A DNA stretch of 64,000 nucleotides from Fenollaria timonensis (GTDB lineage: Bacteria; Bacillota; Clostridia; Tissierellales; Peptoniphilaceae): NCBI RefSeq assembly GCF_001457835.1, contig NZ_LN898230.1:761600-825599 (forward strand), given 5' to 3'. The translations under genes and the position numbers were made by a program. This document shows, in pieces, positions 53,662 to 64,000 of the stretch (its first letter is position 1; each line of letters starts with the position of its first letter). Under the pieces are notes generated by a model that did not search any database, was not told where the DNA came from, and saw only the letters and a list, made by a program, of their open reading frames with translations.

Positions 53662-54175
53662 TAATCCTCCTTAAGGTAAGTGGTTTGTCTAAAATTTCTT
53701 TTATTACTATAGATCTAGCTAAATTTTCTTTTGTAAAAATAATACCATCGATCTCTTCAGACTCAATTTCATTATACGCGTTATTTTGAGCTGCAATTAC
53801 TTCATTATTTTCTTCTCTAAGCTTTTCCTCTTTTTCTGCTTTATAATCACGAAGCCTATCTTTAATATCTCTAGAAAGGTATTCATCAAGCTTTTTGCTT
53901 TTTTCTGAGAAATAATCATTGGCTCTTTCTTTGTAATCATCCCTGATTGCTTCATCATAATGCTTTTCTAAATTACCTATCTTTTTTACCTTTTCACGTT
54001 TTTGCTTCTCTCTATCATTTGCTTTATTAGCATTTCCCATCGTTCTAGTGTAAATTTCATCAAGCTTTTTATCTAAAATATCTCTTTGCTTTTTCTTCTT
54101 ATTAGCCTCATTTACAGTAGTGACGATAGATGATATTAGCATAAATAAAAACGCTAATACAAATAATCCATCCAT
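53654..54175 (-). CDS. Unrecognised membrane-anchored coiled-coil protein
   Basis: 173 aa. One N-terminal transmembrane helix (residues 3-20, LFVLAFLFMLISSIVTTV), then a highly charged predicted coiled coil (25-135: many Lys, Glu, Asp, Arg) and a short beta-like end (DGIIFTKENLARSIVIKEIL). In Bacillus the position between floA and phoH holds yqfB-yqfC-yqfD; this protein resembles none of them clearly. It overlaps phoH by 8 bp and follows floA by 6 bp, so a role with the flotillin is possible. Confidence 0.65.
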   Translation of the reverse strand: MDGLFVLAFLFMLISSIVTTVNEANKKKKQRDILDKKLDEIYTRTMGNANKANDREKQKREKVKKIGNLEKHYDEAIRDDYKERANDYFSEKSKKLDEYLSRDIKDRLRDYKAEKEEKLREENNEVIAAQNNAYNEIESEEIDGIIFTKENLARSIVIKEILDKPLTLRRINE

Positions 54176-54181
54176 ATTATC

Positions 54182-55177
54182 CTACTTATCTAGCTTTTGT
54201 GTATCGGATATGGACTTTCTCATATCAGTATCTGAGTTGATATTATTCATCTTGTAATAATCCATAACTCCTAAGTTGCCGTTCTTTAGCGCTTCAGCTA
54301 TAGCTAGAGGAACTTCTCTTTCAGCTTCAACAACTTTTGACTTCATCTTTTGAACTTCAGCCTTCATTTCTTGTTCGCTAGCAACGGCCATGGCACGTCT
54401 TTCTTCTGCCTTAGCTTGAGCTATCTTCTTATCAGCGTCTGCTTGATCCATAAGTAGTTTAGCTCCGATGTTTCTACCAACGTCGATATCAGCTATGTCT
54501 ATAGAAAGTATTTCAAATGCTGTTCCTGAGTCAAGACCCTTTTTAAGAACTGTCTTTGAAATGCTATCAGGATTTTCAAGCACGGCCTTATGTGTATCCG
54601 CACTACCAACTGTAGTTACAATACCTTCACCAACTCTTGCGATGATAGTTTCTTCACCAGCACCACCGACTAATCTCTCAATATTTGCTCTAACAGTTAC
54701 TCTTGCTTTTACAACGACTTCGATACCGTTCATAGCAACCGCGGATATGGAAGGAGTCTCGATAACCTTAGGGTTTACGCTTACTTGAACAGCTTCAAGT
54801 ACATTACGACCAGCTAGGTCAATAGCTGCTGCTCTAGTAAAGTCTAGTGGTATATCAGCTCTTTGTGCTGCGATAAGTGCGTCAACAAGTGTATCTACAT
54901 TACCACCAGCTAGGTAGTGAGCTTCTAGTTCGTTAACCTTTATATCAAGTCCGGCCTTTGTAGCCTTAATCATTGGATTGATAATCTTGCTTGGAGCAAC
55001 TCTTCTAAGTCTCATACCTGTAAGTGTAGCCATGCTAACCTTAACTCCTGAGAAGAATGCTGTTATCCATAAACCTATTGGAACGAACGAAAAGAACATA
55101 CTTAAGACTATAATCCCAAGTATTACAAAAATTAATTTCCCTGATAATAATGCATTAATAAAACCTGCTAAAAACAT
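54182..55177 (-). CDS. floA: Flotillin-like protein FloA
   Basis: 331 aa. A hydrophobic hairpin at 13-45 anchors it in the membrane; then the SPFH-like domain with long conserved blocks ([46 protein letters not shown]) and an Ala/Glu-rich coiled coil ([21 protein letters not shown]). Flotillins organise membrane microdomains. The ATG at 55177 follows GGGAGG. It is paired with the NfeD-type gene before it, as in yqeZ-floA. Confidence 0.95.
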   Translation of the reverse strand: MFLAGFINALLSGKLIFVILGIIVLSMFFSFVPIGLWITAFFSGVKVSMATLTGMRLRRVAPSKIINPMIKATKAGLDIKVNELEAHYLAGGNVDTLVDALIAAQRADIPLDFTRAAAIDLAGRNVLEAVQVSVNPKVIETPSISAVAMNGIEVVVKARVTVRANIERLVGGAGEETIIARVGEGIVTTVGSADTHKAVLENPDSISKTVLKKGLDSGTAFEILSIDIADIDVGRNIGAKLLMDQADADKKIAQAKAEERRAMAVASEQEMKAEVQKMKSKVVEAEREVPLAIAEALKNGNLGVMDYYKMNNINSDTDMRKSISDTQKLDK

Positions 55178-55178
55178 T

Positions 55179-55844
55179 TTACTTAACCTCCCTGTCAACT
55201 ATTAGATATCTTCCTTTAACTGCTATAACCTTTAGATCAAGACCATTGTCTAGGTAGCCATCGTAGCTTATAGCGTTATATTTGACTCCATCAATCAAAA
55301 CAAAACCTGTGGGTCCTAAAGAGCTGATTGATTTCGCCTTACTTCCTACGAGCTTTTCTAGCTCATTTACTTCTTCTTTATTCTCTTTTAAATTTGATTC
55401 GGTGCTTAAAACAAGATGAGTTAATCCCTTAAATGAGTAACCCTTACTAAGCATGTACTTAAGGAAAGCTATATTGCAATTTATCAATATAAATACAGTC
55501 ATTAAGCCATATCTATAGTCAGTAAAAGCTAAAACTACAGATGTGAAATATGCTAGTAAGCCAAGTACACCTGTTATAGTGAAGCCCGGTATAAATATTT
55601 CCAAAACTACAAAAATACATGCAAATATGAATAATCCTAATGGATAAAAATTATTTGTTTGACATACTATTCTAGATCCAAACAAAAGAAAATGTGTTAA
55701 GAAAAATAAACTTATGTAAGCACTTTGCTTCTTCTTTATTAAAGCAAGACTTAAAAAGAGCGTGCCTATGATTACTAATAAAAATGCCGCTATATCGGTC
55801 AATAAAAAAACATCTGTATTTGCCACTAAAAATATATTTTGCAT
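55179..55844 (-). CDS. NfeD-like membrane protein
   Basis: 221 aa. About five membrane helices (10-130) containing [23 protein letters not shown], then a C-terminal soluble OB-fold ([28 protein letters not shown]). It is the truncated NfeD form without the N-terminal ClpP-like serine protease. It partners FloA, its downstream neighbour (1-bp gap). First gene of the long minus-strand block. Confidence 0.88.
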   Translation of the reverse strand: MQNIFLVANTDVFLLTDIAAFLLVIIGTLFLSLALIKKKQSAYISLFFLTHFLLFGSRIVCQTNNFYPLGLFIFACIFVVLEIFIPGFTITGVLGLLAYFTSVVLAFTDYRYGLMTVFILINCNIAFLKYMLSKGYSFKGLTHLVLSTESNLKENKEEVNELEKLVGSKAKSISSLGPTGFVLIDGVKYNAISYDGYLDNGLDLKVIAVKGRYLIVDREVK

Positions 55845-55890
55845 TAAATCACCACCTAAGTATATTTACCCAAAACACTCATCTTTAATC

Positions 55891-55924
55891 AAAAAAATCA
55901 AGGCTGACCACTATGACCAGCCTT
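55891..55924 (-). terminator. Terminator after yajC
   Basis: On the minus strand AAGGCTG and CAGCCTT pair across 55900-55924, followed by GATTTTTTT. It ends the ruvC-to-yajC operon seven bases after the yajC stop. Confidence 0.85.
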
Positions 55925-55930
55925 TGCTTT

Positions 55931-56272
55931 TTATAAATCTTCTGATTTTTCTACGTTCTTAATCTCTTTTCTAGATGCCTTGTCTCTGAATGCCCACTTA
56001 GCTATCTCCATATTGCATCCTGGATTTATTTCGATTACATAAACATCTTCTTTAATTTGAACAATCTTACCTAAGATACCACCAATAGTTACGATTTGAT
56101 CACCTATCTTAAGTGAGTCTCTTAGTTCTTGTAACTTTTGTGCTTGTTTCTTTTGTGGTCTGATTAAAAAGAAGTATGCGAATGCACCAAATAATACAAA
56201 TGGAATTATCATGCTAAGTAATGATCCGCTTGCGTTTGCTTGTTGAGCTCCTGCTAAAAAATTTAATGTCAT
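55931..56272 (-). CDS. yajC: Preprotein translocase subunit YajC
   Basis: 113 aa. One N-terminal membrane helix (residues 19-38, LLSMIIPFVLFGAFAYFFLI) followed by RPQKKQAQKLQELRDSLKIGDQIVTIGGILGKI, the YajC signature. It joins SecDF in the Sec channel. Of two adjacent ATG codons (56275, 56272), the second is better spaced from GGGAGG. Follows tgt, the classical order. Confidence 0.93.
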   Translation of the reverse strand: MTLNFLAGAQQANASGSLLSMIIPFVLFGAFAYFFLIRPQKKQAQKLQELRDSLKIGDQIVTIGGILGKIVQIKEDVYVIEINPGCNMEIAKWAFRDKASRKEIKNVEKSEDL

Positions 56273-56313
56273 CATATAACCTCCCTATATTGTTAATACT
56301 ATTATACACTATA

Positions 56314-58445
<2,132 letters not shown>

Positions 58446-58456
<11 letters not shown>

Positions 58457-59753
58457 TACTTATTTCAGCTCCGTCATAGTAGAATTTTAGTATTTCATCA
58501 TATTTTAGTCCGGCCTTAGCCATGTTGTTTGCGCCCCATTGGCTTAGTCCAACACCGTGGCCCCAGCCGTGACCAGCTATCTTAATTTTTGCATCAGCGC
58601 TTATAACTGGGCTTGGACTAGCTTTTTCACTAGCTTCACTACTTATAAATACAGCAACGCCATCTTCAAATAAAACAGTTACTTCGCCATCACTATCGTT
58701 CTCTGGCGCTTGCGTAGCAGTGCTTACTCCGCTCGCCTCAATTGTATACATACTGCTCTTAAATTTATTCGCGCCTATGGCGTTCTTAAATTTATTGTTA
58801 TTGACAAGCACTTCTTTAGCGCCGTCCATTATAGCAACTGTCTTAACTCTCTTGCTATTATTATTTTCTTTTACATAAATTTGATTAATCGAATTTACAT
58901 TAATGCCTTGCTTTTTAAGTCCGTTAATTAAGTCATTTGCATTAATTTCAAAATTCCAATTATAATTTGGCTCATTTATTGAATATTTATCTTCTTTTGA
59001 GATTAAATACTTATACTTAGCGCCCCAAACATCGTTAGCGTCTGCTGTATAGCCACCATTGGATGATGAATAAGTCGCGTTAACAACCTTGCCTTCAGAC
59101 AATAAGATTTGTCCTCTAGTTTCATCGACCGCTTTTCTCACATTGTCTCTTTCAGCGTCAAAACCGCCATAAACTTGGCTAGATACGGTATCATATAAAT
59201 CAAATGATTTATCCTTATTTCTTGTAACGCTACAAACCGCATAAGATCTAGCCGCTACTGCTTGTGTCTTAAGTGCTTCGTATGAGAAAGTGCTTGGCAT
59301 CTCTCTAGGAACGACGCCATAAAGGTACTCTTCAAGGCCGACATTGTTAATAGCAGCCAATTGCTTGTCAACTGTATCAAATGTTAAGTAGCCTCTGTAT
59401 CTTTTATTATTTATCTTGATAGGACTCGAACTAGGAGATTGAATCTTCATAGACTTGTTTGTTGCCATGCTTGATAGAAAAACTCCTTGAGCATCATATA
59501 TATCATAGTTTTGGCCATTTAATTTAAGAACGATACTCTTTTCAAAGCTTTGAAATAGGCTTAAATTAGAGTACATATCTCTCACTTCAAAACCATCGTC
59601 ACTGTATAGTTTTAATTCGTTCATGTTTTGCGCGCTTATACCAAGCTTTACATCAACATTACTTATATGCTCATATCCAGTCTCTGCTTTAGCAATGTTT
59701 ATAGAAAATGCTAGCAAAAATATTGTCAATATAATTAATATTTTATTCTTCAT
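58446..59753 (-). CDS. SpoIID/LytB domain protein, secreted
   Basis: 435 aa. Signal peptide at residues 3-22 ([21 protein letters not shown]). The SpoIID/LytB domain follows with [30 protein letters not shown] (read in parts), [13 protein letters not shown] and, at the end, [22 protein letters not shown] (in parts). In sporulating species SpoIID is a lytic transglycosylase; LytB/amidase-enhancer roles occur in others. Its position between ruvB and queA, typical of Clostridia, suggests a vegetative wall function. The ATG at 59753 follows AAGGAG and overlaps ruvB. Confidence 0.88.
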
Positions 59754-60762
59754 AGTTTTCTCCTTCGTTATACTTGTAGCCCATGTGATCATAAGCTAGT
59801 TTGGTTGCTACTCTGCCTCTTGGCGTTCTTGCGATAAAGCCAAGCTGAATTAGATATGGCTCGTAAACATCTTCTATCGTAGTTCTCTCTTCATTCGATG
59901 ATGCTGCAAGCGTATCTAAGCCGACTGGCCTGCCACCATAAGTATTTATCATAACATCAAGTATCTTTCTGTCAGTTTTGTCAAGGCCATAGTGGTCTAT
60001 TTCTAATATATCTAGGCCTTTTTTAGCAATTTTGCCACTTATAGAACCATCTTCAAGCACTAAAGAGTAGTCTCTAACCCTCTTCAGTAGCCTATTAGCA
60101 ATTCTAGGCGTGCCTCTTGATCTTCTAGCTATCTCTCTTGCGCCTGCCTCATCAATTTCTACATCCAAGATGCCGGCAGATCTCGTAACTATCTCGCAAA
60201 GTGAGTCTTCATCATAAAGGTCTAGATTTAGTATAACACCAAATCTATCTCTTAATGGTGAAGATAATAGTCCCGCTCTAGTAGTCGCGCCTATTAGCGT
60301 AAATCTTGAAAGGTCTATCCTAACCGACCTTGCCGATGGGCCCTTGCCTATGATTAAGTCTAGAGAATAGTCCTCCATCGCTGGATAAAGTATTTCTTCT
60401 ACAGAACGTGATATTCTATGTATCTCGTCAATAAATAATACATCGTCATCTTTTAAATTCGTTAGTACTGATGCCAAATCGCCCGGTCTTTCAATCGCAG
60501 GACCTGAGGTTATCTTGATATTAACACCCATCTCATTTGCGATGATGTTCGCAAGTGTAGTTTTGCCAAGTCCTGGTGGTCCATATAAAAGAACGTGGTC
60601 AAGTGGCTCGCCTCTCATCTTTGCAGCATTAACAAAGATTTTTAGCTTTTCTTTAACGCTATCTTGACCAATGTAGTCATTAAACCACTTTGGTCTGAGT
60701 GAATTGTCAAAATTTTCTTCGCCTGACCTCAAATCAGTTGTTATTAATCTATCTTCTTCCAC
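59743..60762 (-). CDS. ruvB: Holliday junction ATPase RuvB
   Basis: 339 aa. Walker [12 protein letters not shown], Walker [11 protein letters not shown], sensor [18 protein letters not shown], and a C-terminal winged helix ([13 protein letters not shown]). It drives branch migration with RuvA. The start is GTG at 60760-60762 with AGGTG upstream. Third gene of ruvCAB. Confidence 0.98.
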   Translation of the reverse strand: MEEDRLITTDLRSGEENFDNSLRPKWFNDYIGQDSVKEKLKIFVNAAKMRGEPLDHVLLYGPPGLGKTTLANIIANEMGVNIKITSGPAIERPGDLASVLTNLKDDDVLFIDEIHRISRSVEEILYPAMEDYSLDLIIGKGPSARSVRIDLSRFTLIGATTRAGLLSSPLRDRFGVILNLDLYDEDSLCEIVTRSAGILDVEIDEAGAREIARRSRGTPRIANRLLKRVRDYSLVLEDGSISGKIAKKGLDILEIDHYGLDKTDRKILDVMINTYGGRPVGLDTLAASSNEERTTIEDVYEPYLIQLGFIARTPRGRVATKLAYDHMGYKYNEGENYEE

Positions 60763-60770
60763 TTAAACAC

Positions 60771-61352
60771 CTACTTTGAAAGCCTTTTCAATAGCTCTTT
60801 AATTAAATCTTCTACTTCCATAGTCTCGTCTAAACCTTTGGCAACGCTAGTAATTTCGTATTTGTTGTAACCAAGTGAAGTAAGCGCTTCTATAGCTTCG
60901 TTTAGGTTGCTGCCAACACTTACAACATTTGCAAGGTCTTCAAATTCGCTTCCCTTGCTAACTTTGTCTTTAAGCTCAAGAATGATTCTTTGAGCAGTTT
61001 TCTTACCTATGCCAGGCGCCTTCATCAAGGCTTTTTCATCATTTGTGACAATGGCCTTTTGTAGATCAACTACCTTTTGTTCAGACAAAATACCTATGGC
61101 AGTCTTTGGTCCAACGCCATTAACCGTTGTAATCAGATTAAAAAAGTCGACTTCGTATCTATTGGCAAAGCCATATAGACTCATGTCATCTTCCCTAACT
61201 ACTAAATTCATATAAATTTTTACTTCGCCGTCGTAGATATCGCTCTCCATAGTTTCTTTCGATGTAAAAACTTTGTAAGCAATATTATTTACTAATAAAA
61301 CTATGTAGTCCTTCTTCTTATCTACAACCTCACCTATCATATATTCAAACAT
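60771..61352 (-). CDS. ruvA: Holliday junction DNA-binding protein RuvA
   Basis: 193 aa. N-terminal OB domain (FEYMIGEVVDKKKDYIVLLV), helix-hairpin-helix motifs (TTVNGVGPKTAIGIL, MKAPGIGKKTAQRIILEL), and a small RuvB-binding C-terminal domain (EAIEALTSLGYNKYEI). It tetramerises on the junction and targets RuvB to it. Confidence 0.97.
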   Translation of the reverse strand: MFEYMIGEVVDKKKDYIVLLVNNIAYKVFTSKETMESDIYDGEVKIYMNLVVREDDMSLYGFANRYEVDFFNLITTVNGVGPKTAIGILSEQKVVDLQKAIVTNDEKALMKAPGIGKKTAQRIILELKDKVSKGSEFEDLANVVSVGSNLNEAIEALTSLGYNKYEITSVAKGLDETMEVEDLIKELLKRLSK

Positions 61353-61354
61353 AT

Positions 61355-61849
61355 TTACCTCAATAAAAATTGATCTTTAAAATTAATACTTGCGCTATGA
61401 GTTAGAGCAACTGCTAAAGCGTCAGCAACGTCGTCAGGCTTTGGCACCTTTTCTAAGTGAAGAAAAGTCTTAACCATCTCTTGCATCTGCTTTTTCTCAG
61501 CCCTACCATAACCAGTAACAGCTTGTTTAATTTGAAGTGGAGTGTACTCATATGTAGCAAGATTCTTGTGCTTTAAGCAAAGAAGCGTAACTCCTCTCGC
61601 TTCAGCAACTTGTATAACTGTTTTTTGATTTTTAAAATAAAAAAGTTCTTCGATAGCTGCTTCGTCTGGATCATACTTGTCAATTATAGCTCCAAGCTCA
61701 AAGTAAATCTTCTCAAGTCTTTTATCTAGGCTAAGGTCCTTGTGCGTCGTGATTGCGTCGTAGAACACATCGCGAGCCTTATTGCCGTCATAATCAATGA
61801 TGCCCACACCTACTATAGCGATGCCTGGGTCTATACCTAAAATTCTCAT
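61355..61849 (-). CDS. ruvC: Holliday junction resolvase RuvC
   Basis: 164 aa. RNase H-like nuclease; acidic residues in ILGIDPG (Asp7), EAAIEELFYF (Glu), and DVADALAVALTH (Asp pair). It cuts junctions symmetrically. First gene of the operon, preceded by GGAGGAG-like site and a good promoter at 61880-61908. Order ruvC-ruvA-ruvB. Confidence 0.97.
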   Translation of the reverse strand: MRILGIDPGIAIVGVGIIDYDGNKARDVFYDAITTHKDLSLDKRLEKIYFELGAIIDKYDPDEAAIEELFYFKNQKTVIQVAEARGVTLLCLKHKNLATYEYTPLQIKQAVTGYGRAEKKQMQEMVKTFLHLEKVPKPDDVADALAVALTHSASINFKDQFLLR

Positions 61850-61879
61850 TTTGCCTCCTACTCCTCCATTATAATTTAT

Positions 61880-61908
61880 ATTATACTACAAAAGAGGCAT
61901 AAGTTCAA
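61880..61908 (-). promoter_or_regulatory. SigA-type promoter of the ruvC operon
   Basis: Minus strand: TTGAAC (-35, 61903-61908), 17-bp spacer, TATAAT (-10, 61880-61885), about 30 bp before the ruvC ATG. Confidence 0.85.
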
Positions 61909-61980
61909 GCACTTGATGCGTTTTTATATTGCGCCCATCTTGATAAAGACGAAAATCGTTTCTCACGAGCTTAAGTTAAT

Positions 61981-62012
61981 AAAAAAGCTTAGAAAGAGAG
62001 GTCCAACTAAGC
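61981..62012 (-). terminator. Second terminator downstream of the CBS/ACT gene
   Basis: On the minus strand, GCTTAG (62007-62012) and CTAAGC (61987-61992) with a 14-nt loop, then six T (61981-61986). It follows the stronger terminator at 62017-62042. Confidence 0.68.
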
Positions 62013-62016
62013 AATT

Positions 62017-62042
62017 AAAAAAGCCACCTAATAAGGCGGCTT
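62017..62042 (-). terminator. Terminator originally following the CBS/ACT gene
   Basis: Minus strand: AAGCCGCC and GGTGGCTT (one mismatch) across 62021-62042, six-base loop, followed by TTTTTT. Deleting ISL3 copy 2 places it 17 bases or so after the CBS/ACT stop codon, the normal distance. Confidence 0.82.
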
Positions 62043-62046
62043 CAAT

Positions 62047-62054
62047 GATTTTAA
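62047..62054. repeat. 8-bp target duplication of ISL3 copy 2
   Basis: GATTTTAA at 62047-62054 recurs exactly at 63539-63546, immediately outside the element. Confidence 0.92.
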
Positions 62055-63538
62055 GGCTCTATGTCAAATATTGGGGAGACTTATTGATTTAAGTCTCTCT
62101 TTTTATGTTAAAACTAACATTTGCACGTTTTTAATTTATATACTTAAAATAACACAAATTTATGTAATTTTTGCATGACTAATAAACCTATATAGGCTTA
62201 TTAGGTTTTTATGATGTTTTATATATATATTTTAGTCTAAAAGCATTATTCTTTTTCTGAACCTCTCGAAGTTTCTCATACCAAAGCTGTTTCTTTTTAG
62301 TGTCTTTATCTTTGTATGTTTTCCTTCTAGTGCTCCATTTGAATGTTTGTAGTCAAATGAGTTTGTAATTTCATCAGACCAGTTTGTAAAGGCTGTTATA
62401 CATGATTTAAACTCTTTAAGTTTTGATTTTTTACATATGTCTATCCATGCGTTTACCTTGTATTGTGCTTGTTCTTTGTTTTTCTGCACTAGAACTTCTT
62501 GATAGAAGGATTCTTTTAAGCCATATGCTAGTCTTAGCTCTTCGCTTATCTCTAGCATTAGAGCTGCTTCTCGCTTTTGATCATCATTAAGTTTTGGCAT
62601 TGGTTTTGTAAGTATGCTTTTACTTCTTTTTAGGTATATTCTCATTTCTGCTGATGTATCTTTTTGTATTCTCTTTCTTACGTTTTCTAAGCTCCAAGAG
62701 ACTTGTCTTACGAAGTGATATTTGTCTGCTATGTGTACTGCGTTTTTAAAGTATGCGTTTTTAACGTTTTTAAATGTTTTTGACATATCGCTAACAAATA
62801 TCTTTACATTTTCTCTTTCTTCTTTTGGTATGTTTTTAAAGTATTCAAACAAAATATTTTCTTGCCTACTTTTAACTATGTCTATGATTTCATGTGTTAT
62901 GCCATCTAGAAGTGAGCATTGATACTTGTATGAACCGCTGTCGCCTTTAAACTCGTCTATTAAAAGTACTTTTGGAAGACTTTTTCTCTCTACTGATAGG
63001 TAAGATAGGACTCTTGTAACTGTTGATGTGCTTACTGAGTATCTTCTTGATATTGACTTTATTGAGTAAAGTTCTCTAAACTCTCTAGCTATGGATGCTA
63101 CTAGTCTTTTTGTCATGGTCATTTTCTTTGCTACTAGTTCTGTTTTGCTATCAATTCTTTTCCCGCAGCACTTACAGTTGTACCTAGTTTTTCTTAGGTT
63201 TATTATGCATTTTTTACCATGCATCTGTGTATCTTTTATCTTTTGAGTTCTGTGATCATGAACCCAGATATGTTTAGAACCACAGTATGGGCAGCTTTTT
63301 AACTTTTTTGTCTGTGCTTCTATAACTACTACATTTTCACCTTCTTTAAAATTGTTAACAACTACATCTTTACAAGCTAGCAAATTTATGGTATTATATT
63401 CTTGCACTTGTACACACCTCCTATGTTGTAGTGGTATTTTAAGTATAGGATAAAATGTGTGCAAGTGCAACTTTTTTTTGTAATTTTATCAAAAAAATAT
63501 CTATTGAGGTTTTACTCCCCAATAGATATTATACAGCC
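62055..63538 (-). mobile_element. ISL3-family insertion sequence, intact, copy 2 (inverted)
   Basis: 1484 bp, the same length as copy 1 and in the opposite orientation. The transposase protein is identical, and the compared ends (about 180 bases after the gene and 70 before it) match base for base. It lies between the stop codon of the CBS/ACT gene (63553) and that gene's terminators, 15 bases from the stop. Perfect 8-bp duplications on both elements with different target sequences (TAAATATT, GATTTTAA; both AT-rich) show independent transposition events. Confidence 0.95.
62232..63407 (-). CDS. ISL3 family transposase, copy 2
   Basis: 391 aa, identical to the protein encoded at 24867-26042. 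GTG start at 63405-63407 after AGGAGG, with the zinc-finger-like CPYCGSKH/CKCCGKR part, helix-turn-helix and catalytic core all intact. Transcription runs in the same direction as the CBS/ACT gene, and the left-end hairpin with its T run (63496-63530 region) would stop read-through from that gene into the transposase. Confidence 0.95.
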   Translation of the reverse strand: MQEYNTINLLACKDVVVNNFKEGENVVVIEAQTKKLKSCPYCGSKHIWVHDHRTQKIKDTQMHGKKCIINLRKTRYNCKCCGKRIDSKTELVAKKMTMTKRLVASIAREFRELYSIKSISRRYSVSTSTVTRVLSYLSVERKSLPKVLLIDEFKGDSGSYKYQCSLLDGITHEIIDIVKSRQENILFEYFKNIPKEERENVKIFVSDMSKTFKNVKNAYFKNAVHIADKYHFVRQVSWSLENVRKRIQKDTSAEMRIYLKRSKSILTKPMPKLNDDQKREAALMLEISEELRLAYGLKESFYQEVLVQKNKEQAQYKVNAWIDICKKSKLKEFKSCITAFTNWSDEITNSFDYKHSNGALEGKHTKIKTLKRNSFGMRNFERFRKRIMLLD

Positions 63539-63552
63539 GATTTTAATTTATT

Positions 63553-64000
63553 TTACCATTCACCAACTCTTAAGCCAGCTTCAGATAATACTTTAGTGAT
63601 GTTTGTATCATCTTCAACTTCAACTCTTAAGATTACTTTAAGTAGTCCCATAACCTTAGCACTTGTTACAACCATGCTTAAGATATTGATTTTTTGATCT
63701 CTTATAATTCCAGCAAGTCTTGAGATTTGTCCTGGCATATCAAATATGTGAACAACTATTCTCTTGCCTTTGTTAATGCCGAATACTTCACTGAAAGCAT
63801 CAAATATAGCCTTGTGTGTTAGTATACCAGCAAAATTATCTTGCTCATCAAAAACAGCTAAAAATGGTATAGATAGCTTTCCAAGCGCATATGATGCTTG
63901 CTCGATATTTGATGTGATAGATATCTTTTCGTACCTTTGTTCATTAAAATCAGAAACTAATTTTTGTAAAAACTTATCTTTGTCTGTGCAAGACCATTCA
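63553..64000 (-). CDS. CBS-domain protein with C-terminal ACT-like domain, 5' end outside the window
   Basis: The frame is open from the stop at 63553 to the window edge (149 codons); the Met at 63738 is internal. Upstream residues read as the second half of a CBS pair (YALGKLSIPFLAVFDEQ, then AGILTHKAIFDAF), followed by an ACT-like domain (KRIVVHIFDMPGQISRLAGI, ILSMVVTSAKVMGLLKVILR). This matches AcuB-like CBS-ACT proteins, which sense adenine nucleotides or other small ligands. ISL3 copy 2 sits 15 bases after its stop, cutting it off from its natural terminators. Confidence 0.82.
   Translation of the reverse strand, partial: EWSCTDKDKFLQKLVSDFNEQRYEKISITSNIEQASYALGKLSIPFLAVFDEQDNFAGILTHKAIFDAFSEVFGINKGKRIVVHIFDMPGQISRLAGIIRDQKINILSMVVTSAKVMGLLKVILRVEVEDDTNITKVLSEAGLRVGEW

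Larger units (their letters stand above)
61909..62054. other. Intergenic stretch between the ruvC promoter and ISL3 copy 2
   Basis: Part of the 382-base gap between ruvC (61849) and the transposase stop (62232). It holds no gene. It contains two tandem minus-strand terminators (61981-62012 and 62017-62042), which originally belonged downstream of the CBS/ACT gene, and a short palindrome ACGAAAATCGT near 61948-61958 of unknown meaning. The remaining 62055-62231 is the right end of ISL3 copy 2. Confidence 0.6.

Noticed and set aside
61940-61960. ACGAAAATCGT palindrome as a regulator site for ruvC (LexA-like)
   Set aside because: It does not match GAACN4GTTC or GTTC-type SOS boxes, and it lies upstream of the promoter without a second copy.

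Overview
The window is AT-rich (roughly one third G+C by eye), gene-dense chromosomal DNA from a low-GC Gram-positive anaerobe. The housekeeping genes are Firmicutes-like, and several small families are typical of Clostridia/Tissierellia (a CD1247-like N-terminal domain protein between efp and asp23, DUF1292, DUF1385, a TIGR01212-type radical SAM protein). A member of Tissierellia, perhaps Peptoniphilaceae, is my best inference; it rests on gene content and not on a marker search. No tRNA, rRNA, CRISPR array or prophage was seen.

Layout. 1-972: the tail of an IS30-type insertion sequence cut by the window edge. 1125-3129 (minus): a two-permease plus ATPase ABC exporter. 3259-6560 (plus): an ABC-F protein and a FetAB-like ABC pair. 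6600-10985 (minus): small unknown proteins, a radical SAM protein, a DUF1292 protein with a Cys/His-rich head, a RelA/SpoT-domain protein and a parvulin. 11101-12558 (plus): a HerA/DUF853 ATPase. 12642-23257 (minus): rpmE, DUF1385, prmC, prfA, a uracil-type permease, Sir2, a BaiN-like flavoprotein, a SAF-domain oxidoreductase and ileS, with a promoter in front of rpmE and a terminator after ileS. 23380-24693: an S41 peptidase, then ISL3 copy 1 (24736-26219). 26308-30521: efp, a CD1247-like protein, asp23, nusB, xseA, xseB and ispA. 30628-40555: queT, mltG, trmR, a U32 protein and then a type IV pilus/competence-pilus gene set. 40587-40915: RNase P RNA. 40952-55844: a long minus-strand housekeeping block resembling the Bacillus yqeZ-to-sigA region (nfeD, floA, phoH, ybeY, cdd, era, recO, glyQS, ppsR, dgt-like, dnaG, rpoD, trmK, nif3-like). 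55931-61849: ruvCAB, spoIID-like, queA, tgt, yajC. 62055-63538: ISL3 copy 2, inverted relative to copy 1. 63553-64000: the end of a CBS/ACT protein running off the window.

Most genes overlap or abut their neighbours by a few bases, so large translationally coupled operons are likely. Four promoters have a recognisable -35, a 16-17 bp spacer and a TGaTATAAT-type extended -10 (prsA-like gene, rpmE, efp, and the displaced S41 promoter); ruvC has a -35 and a plain TATAAT.

Most notable points: (1) dnaG, an essential gene, is split by a -1 frame change at a run of ten A residues; (2) both ISL3 copies are intact with perfect 8-bp target duplications, one separating the S41 peptidase from its probable promoter, the other separating the CBS/ACT gene from its terminators; (3) IleRS carries GIHH in place of HxGH, the signature linked to mupirocin hyper-resistance; (4) the pilus cluster combines comG-like order with an embedded short prepilin peptidase, non-canonical pilin cleavage motifs, an altered Walker A in its ATPase and two unrecognised proteins. 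I saw no clear evidence of a wholly new defence or biosynthetic system; the unknown pilus-cluster proteins are the best candidates for new biology.
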